Below are positions 18,471-27,466 of a stretch of DNA of 64,000 nt, in pieces. The notes beneath the pieces were generated by a model. The model was not told the DNA's origin and made no database searches. It worked only from the letters and a program-made list of their open reading frames with translations. Origin of the DNA: Rhizobium grahamii CCGE 502 (GTDB lineage: Bacteria > Pseudomonadota > Alphaproteobacteria > Rhizobiales > Rhizobiaceae); NCBI RefSeq assembly GCF_000298315.2, contig NZ_AEYE02000035.1, positions 372,001 to 436,000 of the forward strand, in the 5' to 3' direction. How positions within the stretch are numbered: the stretch's first letter is position 1; each line of letters starts with the position of its first letter. The position numbers and the translations under genes were made by a program.

Positions 18471-19304
18471 TCAAGATGCCGGGGCAACAACTTCAATTGT
18501 TTGCCTTTTCCGCAGTTCCTTAGACACGTACCAGCCATCCCATTGCGAGAATTGCTGATACACTCTTCGATATCCTTTGCCGCGGAGAAGCTCCTCAATC
18601 ATTTGCTCTGTCTTTGGATTATTCTCGACAGAAATGAGGTCAAAGCGTCGGTCAAACCCGTAAGCAGAAAGAATGTCCAACTCGCTACCCTCGGTGTCAA
18701 CGGAAAGGTAGTTTATGACATCAGGCGCATCATACGAATTCAACAGGTCGCCCAATGATACTGTATCGACTTCGATCGCCGTTCCACGGCTTCGGATTTC
18801 GGAGAAATGATCATCCCCTGAGAATTCGACGATCGAACTCAATTCGGGATCGGAGAAATCGGTCGCAAGGAACTTCACAGTAGTGTCCGACCTCGATGAG
18901 ACGCATCGGTGGTCGATGTGAGCAATTCGGTTCAATGCCAGTTCGGAATGCCAGATTGGGTTGGGCTCGGCTAGAATTCCAGACCACCCAAACTTCGTCT
19001 CAAGCAGCCACGTGTTGCTGTTCTTGAGGCCGTTCGTCGAGCCGAACTCGACAAAATACCCGCCCCTCATCTCGTAGAGTTCGAAGCAAACCCACAAGTC
19101 CTGCAGGATCTGCGCCCTGGACCACGCTCGCCTGGCCAGGCAATAACTGAGGAAGCTCACATCGTCGTTCACGATCAAATCGGCGATCTGTGGTCGGTTC
19201 AGCCGAACCGCGTTGAACAACATTGTCTGTAGAGATGTATTGCCTTGCACTCTTTTCAAAATGGCCGCCATCCCGGAGAGTGCCAACTTTGTTGGATTGA
19301 ACAT
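18471..19304 (-). CDS. FkbM-family methyltransferase
   Basis: A 277-residue SAM-dependent methyltransferase of the FkbM type. The SAM-binding motif I is YFVEFGSTNGLKNSNTWLLE (residues about 83-102), the acidic loop LAEPNP follows, and the FkbM block INYLSVDTEGSELDILSAYG comes near residue 195. Such enzymes O-methylate sugars, often in surface polysaccharides or nodulation factors. No glycosyltransferase or polysaccharide gene is next to it, so the substrate is unknown. The ATG at 19304 has only a weak GGGG upstream. It stands as a single gene. Confidence 0.85.
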   Translation of the reverse strand: MFNPTKLALSGMAAILKRVQGNTSLQTMLFNAVRLNRPQIADLIVNDDVSFLSYCLARRAWSRAQILQDLWVCFELYEMRGGYFVEFGSTNGLKNSNTWLLETKFGWSGILAEPNPIWHSELALNRIAHIDHRCVSSRSDTTVKFLATDFSDPELSSIVEFSGDDHFSEIRSRGTAIEVDTVSLGDLLNSYDAPDVINYLSVDTEGSELDILSAYGFDRRFDLISVENNPKTEQMIEELLRGKGYRRVYQQFSQWDGWYVSKELRKRQTIEVVAPAS

Positions 19305-19627
19305 ACACCGAGCCCCGTGTGGCGTTCCGTTAGGTTAATGTCTTGCTTGCTGATATTGGCGATGTGCTGAGCCGTACATTGCATGATAACTAGCGGCCAT
19401 GACGTCTTAACCCAGCTTGTTTTTTACGGGGACGTCAATCCCAAGACTGTGCTTTCGCGCTTGGTTCTGACATTGCGGCAGATCGTCGGTGCCTCAAGAA
19501 TTTCAGAAAACCTGCGCACATCGTCCCGGCCAATTCCGTCTAAAATGTCATCTTCCGCGCCACAACATCGTCGCCATCTTACGTCTAGGTAACTTGAAAG
19601 CCTATAACAATTTGTGGTGATATTGGA
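19305..19627. other. Divergent intergenic region, nothing specific seen
   Basis: About 320 bases between the FkbM-type gene and the ArsR regulator, which point away from each other, so both promoters should be here. I found no convincing palindrome or sigma-70 promoter and no open frame worth naming. Confidence 0.5.
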
Positions 19628-19918
19628 ATGAGTAACGATGCTACCTTCGTCGAAAAGGCGAAGCTTCTTGCCCTTCTCGCCAATGAGAAGCGCCTGCTGA
19701 TCGCATACTTCATCTCGCGCGAGGAAGTCAGCGTCGGCGTGTTGGCCGACAGGGTCGGTCTGTCTCAGTCGTCGCTTTCGCAGCATCTTGCGAAGTTCCG
19801 TGAAGCCAAGGCGGTAACTACCCGCCGTGACGCCCAGACAGTCTACTATTCAACAACACCCGAAGGCATTCGAAGGATCCTCGAAACTGTCGATGACCTT
19901 TATAAGAGAGCCCGATGA
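19628..19918 (+). CDS. ArsR-family winged-helix regulator, NolR-like
   Basis: A 96-residue single-domain regulator. The helix-turn-helix is VGVLADRVGLSQSSLSQHLA (residues about 38-57), followed by the wing VTTRRDAQTVYYSTTPEGI. The pattern is close to rhizobial NolR (VGLSQSALSQHLSKLR, STRRDAQTIYYS), a global regulator of nodulation and growth genes, but the protein is shorter at both ends. No metal-binding cysteine pair of the ArsR/SmtB type is present, so it does not look like a metal sensor. Neighbours give no clear target. Confidence 0.85.
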   Translation: MSNDATFVEKAKLLALLANEKRLLIAYFISREEVSVGVLADRVGLSQSSLSQHLAKFREAKAVTTRRDAQTVYYSTTPEGIRRILETVDDLYKRAR

Positions 19919-20087
19919 GGCCGTCGGCATCAACGAAGTCGGCACTGGAAAGCCTTGCGTTCGCGATTTCACAGTCGGATTGGTCCTGCTCAGCAACGGA
20001 GCAGAAGCGTCCGCCGATCCCGCGTGATGTCGTCGACACAATCGACATCGACGCGGATCGGTTTGCATCCCGGTGATGTTGCTGGTC

Positions 20088-23000
20088 TTACCCGATCGAC
20101 ATGAGGCTTGCGTTGCCCCCTGCCGCGGCGGTGTTGATTGATGTCGACACTTCTTCGAGAAGCCAATTCAGGCAGTAGGCGTCGACATCGTGCCTCACTT
20201 GTGCGGGCGTCGCAGATTGCGTCAACAGCAACGGTCCTGGCATAGCCGCTATCTTCGACAGCATCACGAGAACGCGGTCGTCTTCGCCCTCGATGAGTGC
20301 TCCGGCCATCGGCTCATTGATCGTGGTCGTTTCCTTCCAATCGATGCGCGAGCCGACGCTGGCGGGAAGTCCTTTGAACGTGGAACGCAAGCTGTCATCG
20401 CACTCGATCACCGCGCTGTTGCCGGTGGCAAGCACAGCGGAGATTTGACGGATGAGCCCCGTGCGAGACGACGGTGCGCACAAAATCTTTCCGCGGGGGT
20501 GAAGTGCGTAAAGATTGCGCTCGCCTACCGGACCAGGCAGTTCCGTTTGAAGTCCCAGCGCGGACTGGCCGCCAAGTTGCCGCGCGATTTCCGCGTCTTC
20601 AGAAAGACCCTGCTGCTCCAGCCATTTGGCAAAGTCCAGCAGAGACGGATCGCTATAAACCGAGCTGTGTTGCGGCGGAATGGGAGGAGATGAAACCAAT
20701 CGGCCGAGATAGAGAGGGCCACCTGCCTTGGGTCCGGTCCCAGACAGACCACGGCCGCCAAAGGGCTGGACACCGACGACCGCGCCAATGACATTGCGAT
20801 TGACGTAAATATTTCCTGCCTTCACCTGAGTAGTCACATTTGCGATCGTTTCATCGAGCCGCGTATGGAGTCCGAATGTCAGACCGTAACCCGTCGCATT
20901 TATCTCATCGATCAGGCGACCGAGGTCTTGGCGCCGCCATCGAATAACATGCAAGACCGGACCGAACACCTCACGCTTCAGTTGCGAGATCTTGCTGATC
21001 TCGATGATGGTGGGGGCTACAAACGTTCCCATTTGCGTCGCTTGTGACAAATTCACGCGTTCGACGTTGCAGCCGGCGCCACGCATAGCCTCTACGTGCG
21101 TCTCGATAATGTCCTTGGCCTCCGCAGTAATCACCGGACCTATGTCCGTAGAGAGGCGATTGGTGTTGGCGATGGATAGCTCTTGCAACGCCCCTTTCAG
21201 CATCACCAAGGTGCGATCGGCGATGTCCTCCTGCAGGCAAAGGACGCGGAGTGCGGAGCAGCGCTGCCCGGCACTGTCGAATGCCGAAGCAATGACATCC
21301 CCGACGACTTGTTCGGCCAGCGCTGATGAGTCGACGATCATGGCATTCTGTCCACCGGTCTCGGCAATGAACGGTATCGGCCTCCCTTCCTTGGAGAGTC
21401 GCTTAGCGAGCTCTGCCTGAATAATTCGCGCAACCTCTGTCGAACCTGTGAACATCACGGCTGCGGCTTCAGGAGCTGTAACCAATGCCGCCCCTACCCT
21501 TCCATCTCCTGGAACCAACTGAAGGACGTCGGTCGGAATGCCGGCTCCGTGCAGGATTCGAATTGCTTCGGCCGCGATCAACGGCGTTTCTTCCGCAGGC
21601 TTGGCCAAAACCGGGTTGCCGGCGACAAGGGCAGCAGCGACCTGCCCGGTAAAGATGGCCAATGGAAAGTTCCACGGACTAATGCACACCACGGGACCAA
21701 GCGGAGCATGAGAGGGGCCAAGGGTGCGGCGCGTCTGTTCTGCATAGTACCGCAAGAAGTCGACCGCCTCGCGGACCTCCGCGACGGCATTCAACAATGA
21801 TTTCCCGGCTTCGCGAATAATGAGACCCAGCAAGGTTTCCATTTTCGCCTGCATGTCGTCGGCTGCGCGCTCGAGGCGAGCCGCCCGCTCTGCCGGCGAT
21901 ACCGCGGCCCAGGATGCCCCAGCTTGGAGTGCAATTGCCGCCGCCGCACCGGCCTCTTCGATCGTTGCCTCGCGTACAACCCCGACAATGTCTCTCCCGT
22001 CGGCCGGATTGACGACGTCCCGCGTTGGCGCTGCGCCTTTTTCATGGGTTGGCGCGGCTTTCCAAAGTACCGTTGCGCTGCCCTTCAGGGCTTCAGTTAA
22101 TTCTTCAAGAGAGGTTTCGTTGGAGACGTCGATACCAGCGGAATTTCTGCGTGTGCCATAGAGGTCGCCGGGTAAAGCTATCTTGTCATGTTTCATACCG
22201 GGTATTTGCATCCTGGCGACAATGTCGACTGGATCGGCAACGAGGTCTTCAACCGACACGTAAGGATCGGCGATCCGGTTCACGAACGAGGAATTTGCGC
22301 CATTCTCGAGAAGGCGACGCACGAGATAGGCGAGCAGGGTTTCATGAGTACCGACAGGCGCGTAGATGCGGCATGGGCGGTTGAGATTCTGACGACCGAC
22401 AACTTCGTCGTAAAGCGGTTCTCCCATGCCATGAAGGCATTGAAACTCGTACTTCCCGACATGGAAGTCTGAACCGGCCATGTGATAGATGACGGCAAGC
22501 GTCTGGGCATTGTGCGTTGCGAACTGGGGGAAGACCGCGTCTGGTGCGGCCAAAAGCTTCTTTGCGCAGGCCACATATGACACGTCGGTGTAAATTTTTC
22601 GGGTAAAGACGGGAAAGTCTTCGAGGCCGTCAAGTTGAGCCCGCTTGATTTCAGCATCCCAATACGCCCCCTTGACGAGGCGAACCATGATGCGGCGACC
22701 TGCGCGACGGGCAAGATCAATGATAAAATCGAGCACGACCGGACAGCGTTTGCCATAGGCCTGGACAACGAAACCCATGCCGTTCCAACCCGAGAGATCT
22801 TCGTCGAGGCACAGCGTCTCAAGGATATCCAGCGACAATTCGAGCCGATCCGCCTCCTCGGCATCGATGTTCAGGCCGATATCATAGGACTTGGCAATCA
22901 AGGCGAGCGTCTTCACCTTCGGCAGCAGCTCGCTCACGACCCTTGCGCTCTGCGCTCTAGAATAGCGCGGATGCAACGCGGAAAGCTTGATCGAGATGCC

Positions 23001-23795
23001 GGGCCCCTCATAGATACCACGCCGGTCTGACGCCTTGCCGATTGCATGGATCGCTGCTTCATAGTCTTTGTAGTACCGATCGGCGTCCGCGCCTGTCGTC
23101 GCCGCCTCCCCTAGCATGTCATAGGAGTAACGGAAGCCGCGCTGTTCGAGTGGCTTTGCCCGTTGCAACGCCTCATCGATGTTTTCGCCGGTGACAAACT
23201 GCTCGCCCATCATTCGCATCGCCATGTCGACGCCGCGTCTAATGACCGGCTCGCCGCAACGCGCGATCAGTCGAGTGAGCGCCGCCGAGAGGTTACGATC
23301 GTTGACTGTCGCTGTGAGCTTGCCGGTAACCACCAGTCCCCAGGTTGCCGCATTGACGAAGAGGGAACGGCCGCCGCCGAGGTGCGACTTCCAATCGCCC
23401 TCGGCAATCTTGTCCCGGATCAAGGCATCCCGGGTGGCCGTATCAGGAATGCGAAGCAAGGCTTCAGCAAGGCACATCAGCGCGACGCCCTCCTGGCTCG
23501 ACAGGGAATATTCGTGCACGAGGCCTTCAACACCCGTTCCCTTATGCTTCGCACGGAGTGCCTCAATAAGCCCACGGGCAGTCTTCGTCGCCCCCTGCCT
23601 GACTTTTTCCGGTAGCACGGCAGCTTCAACGAGGGCCGGAACGCAGACGGTTTCCGGCGTGCGGTACGCCGCAGTGATCGCGCGTCGCAAATCGCTTTGC
23701 GGTCGCACTGCCGGTGCAAAACCGTCAAACGGATTCGCCCCATCAGTCATTGGGCTATTGATGTTGCTCGCCACCGTCTCGCTGGTGATCGCCAT
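20088..23795 (-). CDS. putA: Bifunctional proline dehydrogenase / delta-1-pyrroline-5-carboxylate dehydrogenase
   Basis: A 1235-residue PutA that oxidises proline to glutamate in two steps: FAD-dependent proline dehydrogenase (roughly residues 170-470, with GEAATTGADADRYY and RLVKGAYWDAEIKRAQ) and NAD-dependent P5C dehydrogenase (roughly 560-1020), with general base E812 (ETGGQN) and catalytic C846 (GQRCSA). About 200 C-terminal residues form the extra domain of long PutAs. The N-terminal ribbon-helix-helix of enterobacterial PutA is absent, so it should not repress its own gene; the divergent putR does the regulation. I start it at ATG 23795 (GGAGCACAGAC upstream), not at 23828. Confidence 0.96.
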   Translation of the reverse strand: MAITSETVASNINSPMTDGANPFDGFAPAVRPQSDLRRAITAAYRTPETVCVPALVEAAVLPEKVRQGATKTARGLIEALRAKHKGTGVEGLVHEYSLSSQEGVALMCLAEALLRIPDTATRDALIRDKIAEGDWKSHLGGGRSLFVNAATWGLVVTGKLTATVNDRNLSAALTRLIARCGEPVIRRGVDMAMRMMGEQFVTGENIDEALQRAKPLEQRGFRYSYDMLGEAATTGADADRYYKDYEAAIHAIGKASDRRGIYEGPGISIKLSALHPRYSRAQSARVVSELLPKVKTLALIAKSYDIGLNIDAEEADRLELSLDILETLCLDEDLSGWNGMGFVVQAYGKRCPVVLDFIIDLARRAGRRIMVRLVKGAYWDAEIKRAQLDGLEDFPVFTRKIYTDVSYVACAKKLLAAPDAVFPQFATHNAQTLAVIYHMAGSDFHVGKYEFQCLHGMGEPLYDEVVGRQNLNRPCRIYAPVGTHETLLAYLVRRLLENGANSSFVNRIADPYVSVEDLVADPVDIVARMQIPGMKHDKIALPGDLYGTRRNSAGIDVSNETSLEELTEALKGSATVLWKAAPTHEKGAAPTRDVVNPADGRDIVGVVREATIEEAGAAAAIALQAGASWAAVSPAERAARLERAADDMQAKMETLLGLIIREAGKSLLNAVAEVREAVDFLRYYAEQTRRTLGPSHAPLGPVVCISPWNFPLAIFTGQVAAALVAGNPVLAKPAEETPLIAAEAIRILHGAGIPTDVLQLVPGDGRVGAALVTAPEAAAVMFTGSTEVARIIQAELAKRLSKEGRPIPFIAETGGQNAMIVDSSALAEQVVGDVIASAFDSAGQRCSALRVLCLQEDIADRTLVMLKGALQELSIANTNRLSTDIGPVITAEAKDIIETHVEAMRGAGCNVERVNLSQATQMGTFVAPTIIEISKISQLKREVFGPVLHVIRWRRQDLGRLIDEINATGYGLTFGLHTRLDETIANVTTQVKAGNIYVNRNVIGAVVGVQPFGGRGLSGTGPKAGGPLYLGRLVSSPPIPPQHSSVYSDPSLLDFAKWLEQQGLSEDAEIARQLGGQSALGLQTELPGPVGERNLYALHPRGKILCAPSSRTGLIRQISAVLATGNSAVIECDDSLRSTFKGLPASVGSRIDWKETTTINEPMAGALIEGEDDRVLVMLSKIAAMPGPLLLTQSATPAQVRHDVDAYCLNWLLEEVSTSINTAAAGGNASLMSIG

Positions 23796-23887
23796 GTCTG
23801 TGCTCCAGGTAGGAATTTTGTCCAACACATAACAGCTCCCGAAAAGGGAAATTCACTTGAAATTGACATCCACTATCTCTAATTGCC

Positions 23888-23917
23888 CAATTTACAGGAA
23901 TATTTGAGGGAAAATTG
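23888..23917. promoter_or_regulatory. AT-rich inverted repeat in the putA-putR gap, possible PutR site
   Basis: CAATTT at 23888-23893 and AAATTG at 23912-23917 form spaced inverted arms around an AT-rich centre, in the 121-bp divergent gap between putA and putR. Lrp-type regulators favour such AT-rich spaced repeats. The right arm touches the putR start codon, which would fit autoregulation. Weak evidence. Confidence 0.35.
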
Positions 23918-24387
23918 TGAATATTGTCGCCAACGGCAGAGAAATCGACCAGTTCGATCACAGGATCATTGAAGCTCTCGTCGGGGATGGTCGAATGTCC
24001 ATAACCGATCTTGCCAAAAAGGTGGGCCTTTCTAACACACCCTGCCAGGTCAGATTAAAACGATTGATGGAAGATGGCTACATTTTGGGCTTTCGCGCAG
24101 TCGTGGACTTAAAGAAACTCGGCAAGAACCACGTTGCATTTACAGAGGTAAAACTCTCCGACACACGCGAACACGCGCTTAAGGCATTTAACATCGCAGC
24201 GCGCAGGCTGCAGGAAGTCGAGGAGTGCCACATGATCGCCGGCGCATTCGATTATCTTATGAAGATCCGCACCACAGACATTGCCAACTATCGTCTTGTC
24301 CTCGGTGAAAAGATATCAAGCCTTCCTTTCGTTGCCAGCACCTCAACTTTCGTGGCCATGGAGGCCGTTAAGGAAAGCGGCGTATGA
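23917..24387 (+). CDS. putR: Lrp/AsnC-family regulator of proline catabolism
   Basis: A 156-residue Lrp/AsnC protein: helix-turn-helix near the N-terminus (ITDLAKKVGLSNTPCQVRLK) and a C-terminal RAM ligand-binding domain (VEECHMIAGAFDYLMKIRTT). It is divergent from putA. In Agrobacterium and Rhodobacter, PutR at the same place activates putA in response to proline and represses itself. Translation probably starts at GTG 23917 with GAGGG six bases upstream. The position next to a PutA without a DNA-binding domain makes the assignment strong. Confidence 0.92.
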   Translation: MNIVANGREIDQFDHRIIEALVGDGRMSITDLAKKVGLSNTPCQVRLKRLMEDGYILGFRAVVDLKKLGKNHVAFTEVKLSDTREHALKAFNIAARRLQEVEECHMIAGAFDYLMKIRTTDIANYRLVLGEKISSLPFVASTSTFVAMEAVKESGV

Positions 24388-24453
24388 AAGAAAGACCGCC
24401 TTTCCGCGCATAACACTATCACCCCTCCATCGCCGGAAAGAGGTCTCGATATT

Positions 24454-24467
24454 ACTTGTTTACAACT
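24454..24467. promoter_or_regulatory. Candidate GntR/FCD operator
   Basis: ACTTGTTTACAACT is a nearly symmetric 14-mer with the core TTGTttACAA, which fits the TNGTnnACNA type bound by FadR/VanR-class GntR regulators. It lies about 50 bp upstream of the aldolase gene, whose operon includes a GntR regulator. Confidence 0.4.
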
Positions 24468-24514
24468 AACATGTCAGTCTGCTATGCCTAACACATTAGT
24501 TTGGAGGATTGGTG

Positions 24515-25399
24515 TTGTCGAATAGATTCGGGCTTTCCGTTGCGCTTGCTACACCCTTCGATGCCGACGGCAGGATAGCTACAAATCTGATGATTTCGCA
24601 GGCTAGGAAATGCCTTGCGGACGGATGCGAGAGCATCACGCTATTTGGCACGACCGGAGAGGGCTCATCGATCGGATCGCAGGAGCGTGAAGAAGTCCTG
24701 ACTGCCTTCCTTGGCGCCGGTATCTCAGCGAACCAAATCGTCGCGGGTGTGCTGGTCGATGCTGCCGAGGATGCCGCAGCACAGGCGGGGCATGCTCTTT
24801 CGCGCGGCGTACGCAACATCTTGCTGGCCCCACCCTGCTATTTCAAGAACGTCAGCGATGACGGGCTTTTCAAGTGGTTTTCTGCTGTCTTCGCGATCCT
24901 CGGCGACAAAGCGCGCGACGTCATCGCCTACAACATTCCCTCGGTCACCATGGTCCCTTTAACCGTGTCGCTGATAGGGCGTTTGCGCGCGGCCTTCCCC
25001 GCGGTGATGGCTGGTGTGAAGGATTCCTCCGGTGACTGGCCGTTCACGGAAAGCCTTCTAAAGGAACATGGCGACCTCATTATCCTGATCGGCGATGAGC
25101 GTCATCTGGGAAGGGGTGTACGCCTCGGAGGCCAAGGGGCGATCTCGGGTATGGCGAACTTTCTGCCCAGGGAGGTGAAAAGGATGGCAGATGACGGCAT
25201 GGACGACACGCGGATCGAGGAGTTTGTAGAGGAACTGCTCAAGTATCCGGTGACTGCGGCGGTCAAGGTCATGGTCGCCCACCGCACCGACGAGAAGGCG
25301 TGGCTCGCGGTTCGTCCACCACTCGTTGCCATTTCGGGCGAAGGACAGCACCAGCTGGCTCTTGCCTTCGATGCACTTTTCCGCTCCAAAGCAGCCTAG
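24515..25399 (+). CDS. DapA-family (dihydrodipicolinate synthase/N-acetylneuraminate lyase) aldolase
   Basis: A TIM-barrel class I aldolase of about 294 residues. The Schiff-base lysine is K169 (GVKDSSGDW) and the catalytic tyrosine Y139 (IAYNIPS); the GTTGEGSS block binds the alpha-keto acid carboxylate. Family members make or cleave 2-keto acids (DHDPS, sialic acid lyase, KDG-type aldolases). Operon context with a sugar transporter and a PfkB kinase favours a catabolic 2-keto-3-deoxy sugar acid lyase over lysine synthesis. TTG, GTG and TTG codons lie at 24509, 24512 and 24515; GGAGG at 24503-24507 fits the last best. Confidence 0.85.
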   Translation: MSNRFGLSVALATPFDADGRIATNLMISQARKCLADGCESITLFGTTGEGSSIGSQEREEVLTAFLGAGISANQIVAGVLVDAAEDAAAQAGHALSRGVRNILLAPPCYFKNVSDDGLFKWFSAVFAILGDKARDVIAYNIPSVTMVPLTVSLIGRLRAAFPAVMAGVKDSSGDWPFTESLLKEHGDLIILIGDERHLGRGVRLGGQGAISGMANFLPREVKRMADDGMDDTRIEEFVEELLKYPVTAAVKVMVAHRTDEKAWLAVRPPLVAISGEGQHQLALAFDALFRSKAA

Positions 25400-25404
25400 G
25401 GGCT

Positions 25405-26082
25405 ATGTACGAGGGGAAGACAGTGGATGGAATGGAGGAGCAGCCGACGCTGCGGGAGAAAGCGTATGAAAGCTTCACACGTCACCTCTTGGCGCGCGAC
25501 GTTCGTCCGGGCCAGTTTGTGTCCCAGCGCCGGCTGGTCGAACTGACGGGATTGACGTTGGCTGCAATCCGCGAGTTGATCCCGCGGCTCGAAGCCGAAG
25601 GTCTGATCAAGACGGTGCCGCAACGCGGACTTCAGATCGCCCATATCGACCTCAACCTCATTCGCGAGGCTTTTCAGCTTCGGCTGTTTCTTGAGAAGGA
25701 GGCAGTGGCGCTCTTTACGCGGTCTGCGTCCGATGGCGCGATTGCCGAGCTTATCAAACAGCACCGCGACATTGCAGACGCCATTGCCGCCGGTGACGCG
25801 ACGCATGAGCTCGAAGTTCGCGCGCAGGCTGTCGACTGGGGCATGCATGATGCCTTCATCGATGCGCTTGGCAATACGATCATTTCCAATGCCTATCGAG
25901 TCAATTCCATCAAGATGCGGCTGATCAGCCAAGAGCGTTTCCGAATTGATGGGCGGGTTGGTCCGGTCATGGGAGAACATCTGAAGGTACTTGAGGCGAT
26001 CGAGAGGCGGTCTGCAGAGGATGCGGTGAACAACCTCGCCGCACACATCAACCACGCGCGCGATCGCGCCTTGAAGATCTAG
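25405..26082 (+). CDS. GntR-family regulator, FCD (FadR/VanR) subfamily
   Basis: A regulator of about 225 residues: N-terminal winged helix (SQRRLVELTGLTLAAIRELI, recognition helix RELIPRLEAEGL) and a C-terminal all-helical FCD ligand domain (FQLRLFLEKEAVALFT, then VDWGMHDAFIDALGN with the metal/ligand acidic and histidine residues). It follows the aldolase gene by five bases. ATG 25405 has AGGGG only three bases away; GTG 25423, with GAGGGG six bases upstream, is a good alternative. It probably responds to a sugar acid or keto acid of this pathway. Confidence 0.88.
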   Translation: MYEGKTVDGMEEQPTLREKAYESFTRHLLARDVRPGQFVSQRRLVELTGLTLAAIRELIPRLEAEGLIKTVPQRGLQIAHIDLNLIREAFQLRLFLEKEAVALFTRSASDGAIAELIKQHRDIADAIAAGDATHELEVRAQAVDWGMHDAFIDALGNTIISNAYRVNSIKMRLISQERFRIDGRVGPVMGEHLKVLEAIERRSAEDAVNNLAAHINHARDRALKI

Positions 26083-26134
26083 TGAACACGACGCCGGCGA
26101 TGAGGAGATCGACGGCAACAACAGGAGGAGTTAC

Positions 26135-27466
26135 ATGCCATCATCATTTATCAACCCCACCCGGCGCGGCTTTCTCGCGGGTGCTGCGGCACTCGGCGCT
26201 AGTGGTGTTCTGGGTGTCCGTGCAGCATCAGCGGCGGTTGATTGGAAGCGCTTCGCCGGCACGACGCTTGAAGTCAACCTGGTCAAGAGCCCAAGGAGCG
26301 AAACGCTCGTTAAGTATCTCTCGGATTTTGAGGAGTTGACCGGGATCAAGGTCAATGCCGAGGCGACGCCGGAACAGCAGCAGCGCCAGAAAACGACAAT
26401 CGAATTGAGCTCGGGAAAGCCAAGCTTCGACGTCGTGCATATGAGTTATCATGTCCAGAAGCGCCAGTTCGAAAAGGGCGGCTGGCTCGCCGATATCAGT
26501 GGCTTCCTGAAGGATCCTTCGCTTACCGATCCCTCGCTTGTTGAGAGCGACTTCGCGGAAGCGGGCATGACCTTCGCCAAGGATTCCGATGGCGTCCTCC
26601 GCTCCCTGCCCTTCTCGGTGGACTACTGGATCGTTTACTGGAACAAGGCGCTTTTTGAGAAGAAGGGATTGTCCTACCCGACCACGTTCGAGGAGATGGC
26701 AGCTGCCGCAGAGGCTCTGACCGATCCGGCTACCAATACTTACGGGTTCGTCGCAAGAGGCCTCAAGAACGCCAACACGCCCGTCTGGACCACGCTGTTG
26801 CTTGGCTATGGTTCGAGCCCACTCGGGCCGGACCGCAAGCTGCGGACGAATTCCGAGGAGGCCGTGGAAGCCGCCAAGCTCTACCAGCGGCTTATGACCA
26901 AGGCGGCTCCCCCTGGTGTCTCTGGCTTCAATTGGGCCGAAGCGCAGTCTGCCTTTCTGCAGGGCAAGATCGGCATGTGGCTGGACGGCGTGGGCTTCGC
27001 ACCGCCGATCGAGAATCCGGAAAAATCGCGTGTTGTCGGTCAGGTCGGATACGGCGTCATGCCAAAGGGACCGAAGGCCCAGGCGGCGGCGACCACGGGT
27101 GACGGCCTAGGCGTCGTGGCTGCCAGCCAGAAGAAGGAGGCCGCATATCTTTTCTGCCAGTGGGCCATTTCCCACGACATGGGCGCACGCCTCCTTCAGG
27201 CGGGTGCCGGCGTTCCCTTCCGTCAATCAGTGCTCGAGGATCAGACGGTGCGCGAAGGTGTGAAAATGCCGGCCGCGTGGCTTGATGCTGTCGCGGGTTC
27301 CGCGAAGGTATCGCAACTTGCGTTGCCCATCATCATCCCGGTCACGGAGTTCCGCGACATCTATGGTGTCGGACTGACTAACATGATCGGCGGGTCCGAC
27401 CCAGCTGCGGAGCTGAAGAACGCAACGGCGCAGTTCGAGCCAGTCCTGGCACGAAGCGAGGGATAA
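26135..27466 (+). CDS. CUT1 ABC transporter substrate-binding protein with Tat signal
   Basis: A 443-residue extracellular solute-binding protein family 1 member. The N-terminus has a twin-arginine signal (NPTRRGFLAGAAALGASGVL) with cleavage near RAASA, so it is probably exported folded. ELTGIKVNAEATPEQQQRQK and the KPSFDVVHMSYHVQKRQF region are typical of MalE/UgpB-type proteins. A strong AGGAGGAG precedes the ATG. It is followed, with one-base overlaps, by two permeases; ligand likely an oligosaccharide, glycoside or sugar acid. Confidence 0.9.
   Translation: MPSSFINPTRRGFLAGAAALGASGVLGVRAASAAVDWKRFAGTTLEVNLVKSPRSETLVKYLSDFEELTGIKVNAEATPEQQQRQKTTIELSSGKPSFDVVHMSYHVQKRQFEKGGWLADISGFLKDPSLTDPSLVESDFAEAGMTFAKDSDGVLRSLPFSVDYWIVYWNKALFEKKGLSYPTTFEEMAAAAEALTDPATNTYGFVARGLKNANTPVWTTLLLGYGSSPLGPDRKLRTNSEEAVEAAKLYQRLMTKAAPPGVSGFNWAEAQSAFLQGKIGMWLDGVGFAPPIENPEKSRVVGQVGYGVMPKGPKAQAAATTGDGLGVVAASQKKEAAYLFCQWAISHDMGARLLQAGAGVPFRQSVLEDQTVREGVKMPAAWLDAVAGSAKVSQLALPIIIPVTEFRDIYGVGLTNMIGGSDPAAELKNATAQFEPVLARSEG

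Noticed and set aside
18098-18598. Minus-strand open frame of 166 codons between the LacI gene and the FkbM gene, whose end vaguely resembles a thiolase C-terminus
   Set aside because: It overlaps the FkbM coding region in another frame, has no ribosome site, and the resemblance is limited to a few residues.
19628-19918. ArsR protein as a metal sensor
   Set aside because: No cysteine or histidine metal site, and the sequence is closer to NolR.
22280-22864. Long minus-strand open frame of 194 codons inside putA, and similar plus-strand frames across 21-23.8 kb
   Set aside because: They overlap a well-supported PutA with catalytic residues in place; high GC content leaves open shadow frames, and their translations are Ser/Arg-rich without domains.
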